Both the position numbers and the translations under genes were made by a program. From a virus: a stretch of 25,517 nucleotides of DNA. Every line of letters begins with the position of its first letter. Position 1 is the stretch's first letter. The notes below the pieces were generated by a model. That model saw only the letters and a list, made by a program, of their open reading frames with translations. It had not been told where the DNA came from and searched no databases. The stretch lies in the IMG/VR virus record IMGVR_UViG_3300010885_053547, positions 1-25,517 of that record. One strand, written 5' to 3'. Below, one piece after another: positions 16,874 through 24,624 of the stretch.

Positions 16874-19800
16874 ATGATACTAGATTTTGATTATGTCTAT
16901 GACAAATATAATTTGAATGTTTCTGGACTCCTTCATATTGGCGGACATTATGGTGGTGAGTTGCAGAAATATAAGTCTCATAATATAAACAATATTGTTT
17001 TGTTTGAACCATTATCTTCAAACTTTTTAGTACTAAGTGAGGCAGTAAAGAATATTGGTGGAAATATTGTTGCCCATCAAGTTGCTCTTGGGAATGATAA
17101 CCGAAAGGTTACAATGAACATCAGTAGCAATGAGGCACAGAGTAGTTCTATTCTCACTCCAAAGGTTCATCTGACTGCACATCCAGAAGTTTCTTTTTCT
17201 GGAACTGAAGAAGTTGAGATGAAGAAACTTGATGATTATGATTATAAAGATTATAATATGATCGTTGTCGATGTTCAGGGATACGAACTTGAAGTTCTGA
17301 AAGGAGCATCTCAAACATTGCACAATATCGATTACATTTATTGTGAAGTTAATCGTGATGAAGTTTATGAAGGTAATGCAAGAGTAGAAGAAATTGATGA
17401 GTTTCTTTCTACTTATGGATTTAAAAGAGTAGAAACTCAATGGTATTATACTGAGGTATGGGGGGATGCTTTGTACATGAAAGAAAAAAAATCTAGCCCT
17501 AATGTTTCATTAATTTGTGTATGTAAGAATCGTCTTGAGTCTCTTAGAGTTTCTTTAAGTTCTTGGTTACTTTTTGATTCAATTAAAGAAATTATTATTA
17601 TAGATTGGGATTCTGAAAAACCAATTCATAATTTGACTCAGTGGGATCCTAGAATCAAAGTGATTCATGTGAATAATAAAAAATATTTTAATTTAGCACA
17701 ACCACTGAATCTTGCCGCAAGTCAGGCAACTGGAGATTATATTTTGAAGGTTGATACTGATTATATAATAAATCCATATTATAATTTCTTAGAATCTTAT
17801 TCAATTGATGAAACTTGTTTTGTGAGCGGTGCTCACGATGCTCCAGATTTGGTTTATGATATTAATGAAGGTGGAGAATATGCCGTAGATATGGCGAAGA
17901 ATGAATTTATGAATGTTGTTGATTATGTGAATTGTTTCAGTCACTACTTCAGATATTTGAGAGGAATGCTTTATGTATCAAGAGATAATTTTTTAAGAGT
18001 AAATGGATATGATGAATCAATTCATACTTATGGATTTGAAGATGGCGATATGGAAACCAGACTCAAATCATTGGGATTAACACATAAGAAGATTTCTTAC
18101 GATCATTCTTTAATTCATATCCCACATTCCGATAAGAAAAGAATAGAAAATTGTAAGTATGATTTGCATGATGAAAAGGAAATAAGATATAATCTTTCTC
18201 ATTTCTATAGTGGAGATATACTAGAAGCACAAACTTATTATGGAGTTGTAAGTCGTTTAGTGCAAAAAAATGGAGATGTTTCTAGAAGAAAAGGACGTAA
18301 AATAACTTGGAAAATTAATCAGATTGACGATCAAAACTATGTTGCTGAAGATACAATTATGTTAAAATTAAAAGAATTTCCATCTGTTAATTATGTAAGT
18401 CTTGAAGAAAGTACAGATCGTCAAACAACTCTTGTAAATCAATTCTATGAACATGGAATTACTAATATCAATTCTGTGATTTCAAAAAGATTTGCAGAAT
18501 CAAATGATGTAGTTACTGGTAAGTATGCTTATACTCTGAATGATGGCACAAAAGGATGTGTAGTATCTCATCTTAAAGCAATCAAAAACTGGTATGAGAA
18601 TACTGATGAAGACTATGGATTCTTCTGTGAGGATGATCTGAGTCTTGAAACTATTCAGTACTGGAACTTTACATGGGAAGAATTTATTAAAAAAATTCCT
18701 TTGGATGCTGAGTGTGTTCAACTTCTTACTATTCGTGGTGACTTTGAAACCTTTGAACTCCGTGAGAGGCAGTGGAATGATTGGGCAGCAACAGCATATA
18801 TTATCACTAGAGATTATGCGAAGATGTTAATTGATACTTACATTCGAAATAATACTTATCATCTTGAGGTGCCAAATTCTGAGGTAATGCCTTTGATTGA
18901 AAATATTTTATTCTCTGGTAAGACTTATACTGCTCCTTTATTTGTAGAAAATATAGAATTTAATTCTACATTTGTCGGTTCTGATGATGATGTTAATGAT
19001 GGACAAAAGAGAGATCATTATTATGCTCATGATACAGTGTTGAATTATTGGAAAGGAAATTTGCAAGAGAAGAAGATACCTAAAAGTAAATCATTTACTA
19101 TTAAACCTCGCAAACCTAAGTCAAAAATCGTTGATTGCTTTCCATATTTTAATGAGAAAGAAATTCTAGAATTGAGAATTAATTTACTTAAAGATCATGT
19201 GGATAAATTTGTAATTGTTGATGCAAATAAATCTTTTACTGGAAAAGAAAAACCATTTACATGTAAAAATACACTTAAAGAACTTGGTCTGTGGGATGAA
19301 AATAAAATTCAAGTAATTGAACTTGATTTACATTCTGATGATGATGAAATTGATTTTACTGATACTGACAGGCATTTCAATCATAATGATCCCAAATTGA
19401 TGCTAATTGGATCTCGTGAGAGGATGCAAAGAAATGCACTTCTTTCTATTGTAGATCAATTTGATGATGAAACTGTGTTTATTGTGAGTGATTGTGATGA
19501 AATAATTAATCCAGAACATCTTACTTATGTTCCTAATATTATTAGAAGTAATCCAAATATTATCTTTAAAATTCCCTTGGTATATTGTGAAGGTAGAGCA
19601 GATTTAAGATTGTTTTATGAATCAAATAATAATCCAGTTCAATGGGACTGCTCTATGTTCTTGGCGACAAAAAATCAGTTAAAAACTCATACGCCAAATG
19701 AAATTAGATCTAATTTTAATATTTCTTATCCCATTTCATATATTGGTCAATATGAAAATGAAAATTATCTAAGATATGAAGATATGGGATGGCATTTTAG

Positions 19801-21304
19801 TTGGATGGGGGATACTGATAGAAAGAAATTAAAATCTTTATCTTATAGTCATTATGATCATGAATTTGAACATATCATTTATAAAAAATGTTCTGGAAAG
19901 TTGATGGAAGAATTCATAGAAAATCATAAAGCAGAGGAAGGAAATATTAGTGTTTCTGGGCATATTGGAACGGTTATGAAAAAATATCCACAAGAAACTC
20001 TTCCTCAAATTATTTTTGATTTACCAAGAGTTAAAGAATTTTTATTGCCGAGTATTTCATCAAAATCTGAATTTGAAGAATTACTTACGAAATATTCTTT
20101 AGATACTGAAAATGCAGATCATAATTTTGCATTGGGCGTTTGGTATGAAAATCAAGGTCATACTGCACCTGCACTTTCATATTATCTAAGATGTGCTGAG
20201 CGAGCAGAAGATGAAGATCTTGCTTACGAGGCTTTAATTCGCGGATCTTATTGTTATGAAAAACAAGGAACAAGAGATGGAAGTTCAAGATCTATGTTGT
20301 GGCAAGCACAAGCGTTTCTTCCTCACCGCCCAGAAGCATATTTTCTTCTCAGTCGTTTTGCTGAAAGAAGAGATTGGTGGCAAGATTGTTATCTAAATGC
20401 TGATTTAGCTCTTAGGTATTGTAGATTTGATTGTAAATCTTTGAGAACTGATATAGAATATCCAGGAAAATATGGACTTCTCTATGAAAAATCAGTTGCC
20501 AGCTGGTGGTGGGGTAAGGGAAAAGAAACCAGACAACTTCTTCAGGAAATCAAGGAAAATTATGAACTTACTCCAGAATATTATGATATTATAGGAAAAA
20601 AACTGATGGGATATGCCAGTGGACATGTTCCTGAAGAAGAAATTAAATATAATAAAAGTAGATATGGTGATTTTAGATTTGAATTTGATGGATTAGAAAG
20701 AATTGAAAGGAATTATTCTCAAGCATTTCAAGATATGTTTATTCTTTCTTTACTTAATGGTAAGAAAAATGGACTTTACTTAGAAATAGGAGCACAAGAA
20801 CCTTTCTTCCAAAATAATACTGCACTTTTAGAAACTGAATATGATTGGAAAGGTATTTCTATAGAGATTAGGGAAGATCTTTGTAATATGTTTAGACAGC
20901 AGAGGAAAAATTCTATTGTTTGTCAAGATGCAACTACAATCGATTATACATATTTGTTAGATGAATTTGGACAAGGAAATGTTTTTGATTATTTGCAGAT
21001 TGATTGTGAACCATCAAAAACAACCTTTGAGATTCTTCTCATGATTCCATTTGAAAAATACCAGTTTGGTATTATTACTTATGAGCATGATCATTATGTA
21101 GATATGACCAATTCTTATAGAAACAAGTCAAGGGAATATTTGGAATCAAAGGGATATAAACTCATTGTAACGAACATTTCTGCTAATGAGTTCTGCCCAT
21201 TTGAGGATTGGTGGTATCATCCAGATCTAATTGATCAAGAAATGGTAAATAAGATGAAAAATATTTCTGATGTCACTGATGTTAGAAAATACATGTTCAA
21301 TTAA
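16874..21304 (+). CDS. Giant multidomain protein: FkbM - GT2 - GT25-like - GT17-like - TPR-like - methyltransferase
   Basis: The 1476 aa are in one open frame with no stops or shifts. Domains by residue: (1) ~15-200, FkbM-type methyltransferase (GLLHIGGHYG; VVDVQGYELEVLKG 131-144). (2) ~211-425, GT2 (ICVCKNR; VDTD 293-296; FEDGDMETR 388-396). (3) ~505-700, GT25/LPS-glycosyltransferase-like (VNYVSLEESTDRQ; GCVVSHLKAIKNW; CEDDLS 585-590). (4) ~750-1010, GT17-like (IVDCFPYFNE; VSDCDEIINP 871-880 with DCD; GWHFSWMG). (5) ~1075-1250, helical TPR-like repeats (NFALGVWYENQGHTAPALSY). (6) ~1278-1440, a second methyltransferase-like domain (YLEIGAQEP 1302-1310; YLQIDCE). It probably performs several successive additions and methylations on one glycan. 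The order of domains 1-2 repeats the two preceding genes. Confidence 0.8.
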   Translation: MILDFDYVYDKYNLNVSGLLHIGGHYGGELQKYKSHNINNIVLFEPLSSNFLVLSEAVKNIGGNIVAHQVALGNDNRKVTMNISSNEAQSSSILTPKVHLTAHPEVSFSGTEEVEMKKLDDYDYKDYNMIVVDVQGYELEVLKGASQTLHNIDYIYCEVNRDEVYEGNARVEEIDEFLSTYGFKRVETQWYYTEVWGDALYMKEKKSSPNVSLICVCKNRLESLRVSLSSWLLFDSIKEIIIIDWDSEKPIHNLTQWDPRIKVIHVNNKKYFNLAQPLNLAASQATGDYILKVDTDYIINPYYNFLESYSIDETCFVSGAHDAPDLVYDINEGGEYAVDMAKNEFMNVVDYVNCFSHYFRYLRGMLYVSRDNFLRVNGYDESIHTYGFEDGDMETRLKSLGLTHKKISYDHSLIHIPHSDKKRIENCKYDLHDEKEIRYNLSHFYSGDILEAQTYYGVVSRLVQKNGDVSRRKGRKITWKINQIDDQNYVAEDTIMLKLKEFPSVNYVSLEESTDRQTTLVNQFYEHGITNINSVISKRFAESNDVVTGKYAYTLNDGTKGCVVSHLKAIKNWYENTDEDYGFFCEDDLSLETIQYWNFTWEEFIKKIPLDAECVQLLTIRGDFETFELRERQWNDWAATAYIITRDYAKMLIDTYIRNNTYHLEVPNSEVMPLIENILFSGKTYTAPLFVENIEFNSTFVGSDDDVNDGQKRDHYYAHDTVLNYWKGNLQEKKIPKSKSFTIKPRKPKSKIVDCFPYFNEKEILELRINLLKDHVDKFVIVDANKSFTGKEKPFTCKNTLKELGLWDENKIQVIELDLHSDDDEIDFTDTDRHFNHNDPKLMLIGSRERMQRNALLSIVDQFDDETVFIVSDCDEIINPEHLTYVPNIIRSNPNIIFKIPLVYCEGRADLRLFYESNNNPVQWDCSMFLATKNQLKTHTPNEIRSNFNISYPISYIGQYENENYLRYEDMGWHFSWMGDTDRKKLKSLSYSHYDHEFEHIIYKKCSGKLMEEFIENHKAEEGNISVSGHIGTVMKKYPQETLPQIIFDLPRVKEFLLPSISSKSEFEELLTKYSLDTENADHNFALGVWYENQGHTAPALSYYLRCAERAEDEDLAYEALIRGSYCYEKQGTRDGSSRSMLWQAQAFLPHRPEAYFLLSRFAERRDWWQDCYLNADLALRYCRFDCKSLRTDIEYPGKYGLLYEKSVASWWWGKGKETRQLLQEIKENYELTPEYYDIIGKKLMGYASGHVPEEEIKYNKSRYGDFRFEFDGLERIERNYSQAFQDMFILSLLNGKKNGLYLEIGAQEPFFQNNTALLETEYDWKGISIEIREDLCNMFRQQRKNSIVCQDATTIDYTYLLDEFGQGNVFDYLQIDCEPSKTTFEILLMIPFEKYQFGIITYEHDHYVDMTNSYRNKSREYLESKGYKLIVTNISANEFCPFEDWWYHPDLIDQEMVNKMKNISDVTDVRKYMFN

Positions 21305-21317
21305 ATAGAAAGATAAA

Positions 21318-21557
21318 ATGAATTTTACAATTTATTCAAAAGAAAATTGCCCATACTGTCATAAAGTTAAAACTGTTCTTGAGTTGACAGGAAATAGGTT
21401 TGTGGTGTATAATTTGGGAGAAGACTTTACTAAGGAAGAATTCTATTCTGAATTTGGTGAAGGTTCTACTTTTCCACAAGTTCTTTGTGATGATCAAAAA
21501 CTTGGTGGATGTGTGGATACAGTTAAATTTTTAAAAGAAAAACAAGTTGTTAGATAA
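21318..21557 (+). CDS. Glutaredoxin
   Basis: The 79 aa carry the active-site CPYC at residues 11-14, the cis-proline TFPQV at 51-55 and the GSH-binding GG at 63-64 (KLGGCVDT). The size is typical of phage glutaredoxins (T4 NrdC is a relative). The likely role is electron donation to ribonucleotide reductase or redox buffering during infection. The gene begins 13 nt after the giant protein with a weak AAAGATAAA leader, and marks the end of the sugar block. Confidence 0.9.
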   Translation: MNFTIYSKENCPYCHKVKTVLELTGNRFVVYNLGEDFTKEEFYSEFGEGSTFPQVLCDDQKLGGCVDTVKFLKEKQVVR

Positions 21558-21585
21558 GAACCTAAATAAAAATGGCAATCATGGT

Positions 21586-21738
21586 ATGAACCGTGGTGTC
21601 GAATTGATTCTCTCAGGAGGAAAAAGAAAGCAGACCTATCCATTTCATATCATTTTTGAAAAGATGATTTGCTTTCTAAAACGGGAAGTAACCATCTATT
21701 TTGAATTTTCCTTCAAATTGAGGAAAAGAGATCAGTAA
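21586..21738 (+). CDS. Small uncharacterised basic protein
   Basis: From ATG 21586 the frame gives 50 aa (MNRGVELILSGGKRKQ ... EFSFKLRKRDQ), rich in Lys/Arg and beta-prone. The frame is open back to a TTG at 21547, so the start is uncertain. There is no Shine-Dalgarno before 21586. The gene fills the only sizeable gap between glutaredoxin and the membrane protein, and the residue mix looks coding. No family recognised. Confidence 0.45.
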   Translation: MNRGVELILSGGKRKQTYPFHIIFEKMICFLKREVTIYFEFSFKLRKRDQ

Positions 21739-21755
21739 TTTCCCGGAGAAAAGAA

Positions 21756-21983
21756 ATGTTAGCAATCAGTCTAGTATTCGGTTCATTTTTAACCGTTTTA
21801 TTTCTTATAGTGGGACTTATAGGTGGTTGGGTGGCCAGAGAGTATATGATGAACTATCGGGAGATTCCAAGACCTCATCCCGAAATGTTCGATAATCAAG
21901 GAAACTTGATTCCAGATGAGGTCATAGCATTTAATTTTGAAAACTATCATGACTACGACGACACAGAAGAAGACGACGATTAA
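21756..21983 (+). CDS. Small membrane protein with acidic tail
   Basis: The 75 aa have one strongly hydrophobic segment at residues ~3-27 (LAISLVFGSFLTVLFLIVGL) followed by REYMMNYREIPRPHPEMFD and a very acidic end (DDTEEDDD). CGGAG at 21744-21748 lies 7 nt before the ATG. It is probably a single-span inner-membrane protein with a cytoplasmic C-terminus. The function is unknown. The 3' end overlaps the next gene by 35 nt. Confidence 0.7.
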   Translation: MLAISLVFGSFLTVLFLIVGLIGGWVAREYMMNYREIPRPHPEMFDNQGNLIPDEVIAFNFENYHDYDDTEEDDD

Positions 21984-22551
21984 ACCAAAAACTGTAGTAG
22001 CAAAAGAACCTGCAGTAATTGAAGAACTTCCAGTAAATCCATTTTCATATGAAGTTTTGAATCTTGTATCAAAACAGCGTTCAAATGTGAAAAAGGTTGA
22101 AGTTCTTAAAAAATATGATCATCCTTCCTTGAAGGCATTGTTTATTTGGAATTTTGATGAAAGTATTGTTTCAGTTCTTCCTTCAGGGGAAGTTCCTTAT
22201 GCTGCAACAAGTGAGCAAAATTCTTTCAGTGGAACTCTTTCTGAAAAGATTGAAGATGCTGTAAGCAAAATGAGTGAGATGGGATCTAATTCTCTTGGTT
22301 CTCAGGATCAAGGTAGATCATCAATTCGTAAAGAATATCAAAAATTTTATAATTTTCTAAAAGGTGGTAATGATAGTCTAAGTTCTCTTCGTAGAGAAAG
22401 TATGTTTATCAATATTCTTCAAGGTCTTCATCCACTAGAAGCAGAAATTCTAATTCTTGTAAAAGATAAGAAACTTGATACCAAGTATAAGATTAGTAAA
22501 GAAATTGTTTCAGAGGCATATCCTGATATCCAGTGGGGAAATCGAGTATAA
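21949..22551 (+). CDS. DUF6433-like conserved phage protein
   Basis: The start is set at ATG 21949 (MTTTTQKKTT, 200 aa) rather than the upstream in-frame TTG 21937. It lies inside the acidic tail of the preceding gene. A Lys/Thr-rich disordered N-terminus precedes a soluble helical body: NPFSYEVLNLVSKQRSNVKKVEVLKKY, ALFIWNFDESIVSVLPSGEVPY, RKEYQKFYNFLKGGNDSLSSLRRE and LHPLEAEILILVKDKKL. This looks like the DUF6433 family of T4-like cyanophages, assigned by recollection of the phrase 'FLKGGND.LSSLRRE'. No catalytic motif is visible. Role unknown, possibly DNA-metabolic or structural. Confidence 0.65.
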   Translation: MTTTTQKKTTIKPKTVVAKEPAVIEELPVNPFSYEVLNLVSKQRSNVKKVEVLKKYDHPSLKALFIWNFDESIVSVLPSGEVPYAATSEQNSFSGTLSEKIEDAVSKMSEMGSNSLGSQDQGRSSIRKEYQKFYNFLKGGNDSLSSLRRESMFINILQGLHPLEAEILILVKDKKLDTKYKISKEIVSEAYPDIQWGNRV

Positions 22552-22568
22552 ATTTAATTTTTAATTAT

Positions 22569-22572
22569 GAGG
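22569..22572 (+). promoter_or_regulatory. Ribosome-binding site indicating a TTG start at 22581
   Basis: GAGG lies 8 nt before TTG 22581, while the ATG at 22567 in another frame leads to a stop after three codons. This favours TTG initiation of the following gene. Confidence 0.5.
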
Positions 22573-22580
22573 AAATAACT

Positions 22581-22955
22581 TTGGAAAATACAACTAAAGA
22601 CGATCCAATGTCAGCAGAACAAGAAAAGACATTCACTAAAGAGAATATAAAGGAAGTTTGGTCCAGTCAAGAACGGGAAACTTCCAAGTCTCGCTATGGG
22701 TGTGAAATTCTACAAGAAAAGTGTACTAAACAAGATGCAAAAAATAAGCAATTGCCTATTGATTCGTATCTAGTCACTTACATGATTGATGATAATATTT
22801 TTTATGATATTATTAGGGCAAGTAAAAGAGTTGATATTTTTGACATGTATTATGATAAATTTGGAAACTGTCTTAAATCTATGGAGTGGACTGATGGTAG
22901 AATAAGTCCTAGACTCTGGGGATATAAACCACCTCAAACCAAAAAGAGAAAATGA
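22581..22955 (+). CDS. Conserved small phage protein of unknown function
   Basis: From TTG 22581 the product is 124 aa; ATG 22608 is an alternative start (115 aa). The hydrophilic N-terminus is followed by SRYGCEILQEKCTKQDAKNKQLPIDSYLVTYMIDDNIFYDIIRASKRVDIFDMYYDKFG and a basic end (PPQTKKRK). It looks like a compact alpha/beta protein. No motif links it to a known enzyme. It is the last gene before a hairpin terminator, so it ends the transcript carrying glutaredoxin and the small genes. Confidence 0.6.
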   Translation: MENTTKDDPMSAEQEKTFTKENIKEVWSSQERETSKSRYGCEILQEKCTKQDAKNKQLPIDSYLVTYMIDDNIFYDIIRASKRVDIFDMYYDKFGNCLKSMEWTDGRISPRLWGYKPPQTKKRK

Positions 22956-22960
22956 TTTCA

Positions 22961-22993
22961 AAAATACTGGGAAAAATTTTCCGGTATTTTTTT
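22961..22993 (+). terminator. Rho-independent terminator
   Basis: AAATACTGGGAA pairs with TTTTCCGGTATTT to form a stem of about 12 bp with a short A/T loop and two G-T pairs, followed by a run of seven T. It begins 6 nt after the stop of the preceding gene. Confidence 0.8.
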
Positions 22994-23008
22994 GTTTGTA
23001 CAGGATTT

Positions 23009-23016
23009 TATAAATA
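23009..23016 (+). promoter_or_regulatory. T4-type late promoter (TATAAATA)
   Basis: This is a perfect match to the T4 late -10 sequence TATAAATA. It lies just after the terminator and 19 nt before ATG 23036, the expected arrangement for a late gene of a T4-like phage. It supports a virion or morphogenesis role for the gene it drives. Confidence 0.75.
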
Positions 23017-23035
23017 ACTAAAAAGACGAAAAAAC

Positions 23036-24508
23036 ATGAAATCGTTTAATCAATTTTTGCAAGAATCATATTTGAATGAAGAACCTGCTGGTAGACCAAT
23101 GAAGAAAAGAAAACCTGGTGGACCAACATATGAACAAGAAATGCAAAAAATAAACGCTAGAGAGGCTGAGGCGGCGGCAAGAAAAGCACAGAGGGGTCCA
23201 ACAGGTGCTGCTGCGGATTCTACGACACAATTTAGACGACAGGGAACTACTACTAATGTTTCTGGACCAGATGTGAGGGGGGGAACTGAAAAGGCGGGGG
23301 CATTAGCATTAAGGCCAGAACCTGGTGCATTAGCAAAAACGCCAAAGTCTTCTGGTGCATTAGAAAAAACATCAAAATCTGGTATTAGGGGAGAAAATGG
23401 AACAGGTGGTGAAATGGTAAAGGCACAAGAACCTGGTAAATTAGCACGTTCTACTGGTAGGAATCCGAGTATTCCAGATGCTATGCTGAGAGGAGCACAA
23501 GATGCTGCAAATAAACCTCCTGCCACACCTAAACCTCCTGCTTCTACACCTACTAAACCTTCTTCTTCTGTAGGAAAACCACCAGCACTTTCTTCAACCA
23601 ATGCGAGAAGGGCAGCTGCAGAAGCAAAGAAAGCAGCAGCAAAGGCTGGAAGTGGTCCAGGCGGAAAAGCAATCGTCACTCCAGCACCATCTTCTGGTCC
23701 AGGTGGCGGCCCTGGAGGTGGCGGCCCTGGCGGTGGCGGCCCTGGAGGTGGCGGCCCTGGAGGTGGCGGCCCTGGCGGTGGCGGCCCAAAACCACCAACT
23801 GGACCAAAATTAAAAGTTCCTGCAGGTGCTAAAAAAGCACTTAGAATTGGTGGTAAATTACTGGGCCCAGCGGCCGCTGCTCTTGATGTTGCCGATGAGA
23901 GATCAAAGGGATCTGGATGGTTAAGATCATTGGCAAAAGGTGCCGTAGTTGCCGCTGGTGGTGCCGCTGGTGGTGCTGCTGGAACTGCTGCTGGTCCAGT
24001 TGGAACATTTGCTGGTGCTACAGGTGGTGCGATGGCAGCATCTAAGGCATTTGATGTTGTTGCTGGAAAGAATGCAAGAGAAAGAGCAGCAGATAGAATG
24101 GCGAATCGCCAAAGACAAGCAGGAACTGCTGTTAAAGGTATTGGTGGTAAAACTACATTCAGTCAAACCAAACCAGGTGGTGCTGGATTCATGTCAACTG
24201 GTTCTGGATCACAAAGAAAAACAGTTCAACTTGCCAAGACTGGTGTAGTTCAACGAGGTGGACAATCTGTTGCGGGTCATCTTGCATTCAAGACAGATTC
24301 GAAAGGTCAAAAACAAGCAGTCTATAAGGCACCACCTGCTCCTGGAACTGGAACTAAAAATCCATTAGAAAGAATTGGTAGATCTTTATTTAAAGGTGCT
24401 TATAAGCAATCTGATGCCGCGAATGCTGCTAGAAACCTTGCTGCTGCAAGACAGAATGATGCTAATCGCCAAAAAGCACTTGGAGTCAAGTTCGGTCCTG
24501 GTAAATAA
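23036..24508 (+). CDS. Gly/Ala/Pro-rich candidate internal head (capsid-targeted) protein
   Basis: The 490 aa start MKSFNQFLQESYLNE, which resembles the capsid-targeting sequence of T4 internal proteins (MKTYQEFIAEA in IpIII). Residues ~15-215 are low-complexity, basic, Ala/Pro/Thr-rich and disordered. Residues ~222-250 are a (Gly)n-Pro repeat. Residues ~265-345 are Gly/Ala-rich and mildly hydrophobic (KLLGPAAAALDVADE; GAVVAAGGAAGGAAGTAAGP), resembling glycine-zipper segments that can insert in membranes. The C-terminal ~130 residues are basic. The expression setting (late promoter, own transcript) and the N-terminus suggest a protein packaged in the head and possibly ejected with DNA. The function is inferred. 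Confidence 0.6.
   Translation: MKSFNQFLQESYLNEEPAGRPMKKRKPGGPTYEQEMQKINAREAEAAARKAQRGPTGAAADSTTQFRRQGTTTNVSGPDVRGGTEKAGALALRPEPGALAKTPKSSGALEKTSKSGIRGENGTGGEMVKAQEPGKLARSTGRNPSIPDAMLRGAQDAANKPPATPKPPASTPTKPSSSVGKPPALSSTNARRAAAEAKKAAAKAGSGPGGKAIVTPAPSSGPGGGPGGGGPGGGGPGGGGPGGGGPGGGGPKPPTGPKLKVPAGAKKALRIGGKLLGPAAAALDVADERSKGSGWLRSLAKGAVVAAGGAAGGAAGTAAGPVGTFAGATGGAMAASKAFDVVAGKNARERAADRMANRQRQAGTAVKGIGGKTTFSQTKPGGAGFMSTGSGSQRKTVQLAKTGVVQRGGQSVAGHLAFKTDSKGQKQAVYKAPPAPGTGTKNPLERIGRSLFKGAYKQSDAANAARNLAAARQNDANRQKALGVKFGPGK
23698..23787 (+). repeat. GC-rich 15-nt minisatellite (GGPGG coding)
   Basis: About six copies of GG(A/C)GGTGGCGGCCCT encode Pro followed by four Gly. The copies differ only at the third base of one Gly codon, which alternates A/C. 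The segment is far more GC-rich than the surrounding genome, so it is probably expanded by slippage. Confidence 0.9.
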
Positions 24509-24534
24509 AACTTTATCTTAAGTTATAAAACTAC

Positions 24535-24564
24535 TTGACTAAATATTCACAATGAGGTTATAAT
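24535..24564 (+). promoter_or_regulatory. Sigma70-type promoter (TTGACT - 18 nt - TATAAT)
   Basis: TTGACT at 24535-24540 and a perfect TATAAT at 24559-24564 are 18 nt apart. Transcription would start near 24571, exactly at the first base of the riboswitch-like element. This indicates an early or host-polymerase-driven promoter. Confidence 0.85.
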
Positions 24565-24571
24565 ACCTCTA

Positions 24572-24612
24572 CGTTCAACCCATAAGGGTCGGAAGTAAGC
24601 CGACGTGGAACG
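24572..24612 (+). ncRNA. Glutamine riboswitch aptamer (Downstream-peptide / glnA RNA class)
   Basis: The pieces are in the order expected for the class. CGTTC (24572-24576) pairs with GAACG (24608-24612) as P1. ACCC-ATAA-GGGT (24578-24589) is a short P2 hairpin. GGAAGTAAGC (24591-24600) is the conserved core, and CGG/CCG around it can form a third helix. RNAs of the glnA and Downstream-peptide classes bind L-glutamine and are found in cyanobacteria and cyanophages. The location 7 nt after the -10 box and before a micro-ORF fits the Downstream-peptide type. Ligand identity here is inferred from the class. Confidence 0.75.
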
Positions 24613-24624
24613 GATCGTTCATCT

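Noticed and set aside
21547-21585. TTG start at 21547 for the small basic protein
   Set aside because: It overlaps the glutaredoxin end and has no ribosome site. The added residues (LDKNLNKNGNHG) look non-coding. ATG 21586 is preferred but uncertain.
21615-21620. Perfect AGGAGG in the gap after glutaredoxin
   Set aside because: No ATG, GTG or TTG follows at a usable distance. It lies inside the small basic gene and encodes Gly-Gly.
23050-23679. 209-aa reverse-strand open frame opposite the Gly/Ala/Pro-rich gene
   Set aside because: It arises from the biased Ala/Pro/Gly codons of the + strand gene. No promoter or ribosome site is seen and the composition is unnatural.
23601-23813. + strand out-of-frame ORF of Val-Ala-Ala-Leu repeats
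   Set aside because: It is a frame-shifted reading of the 15-nt minisatellite, with no independent start signal.
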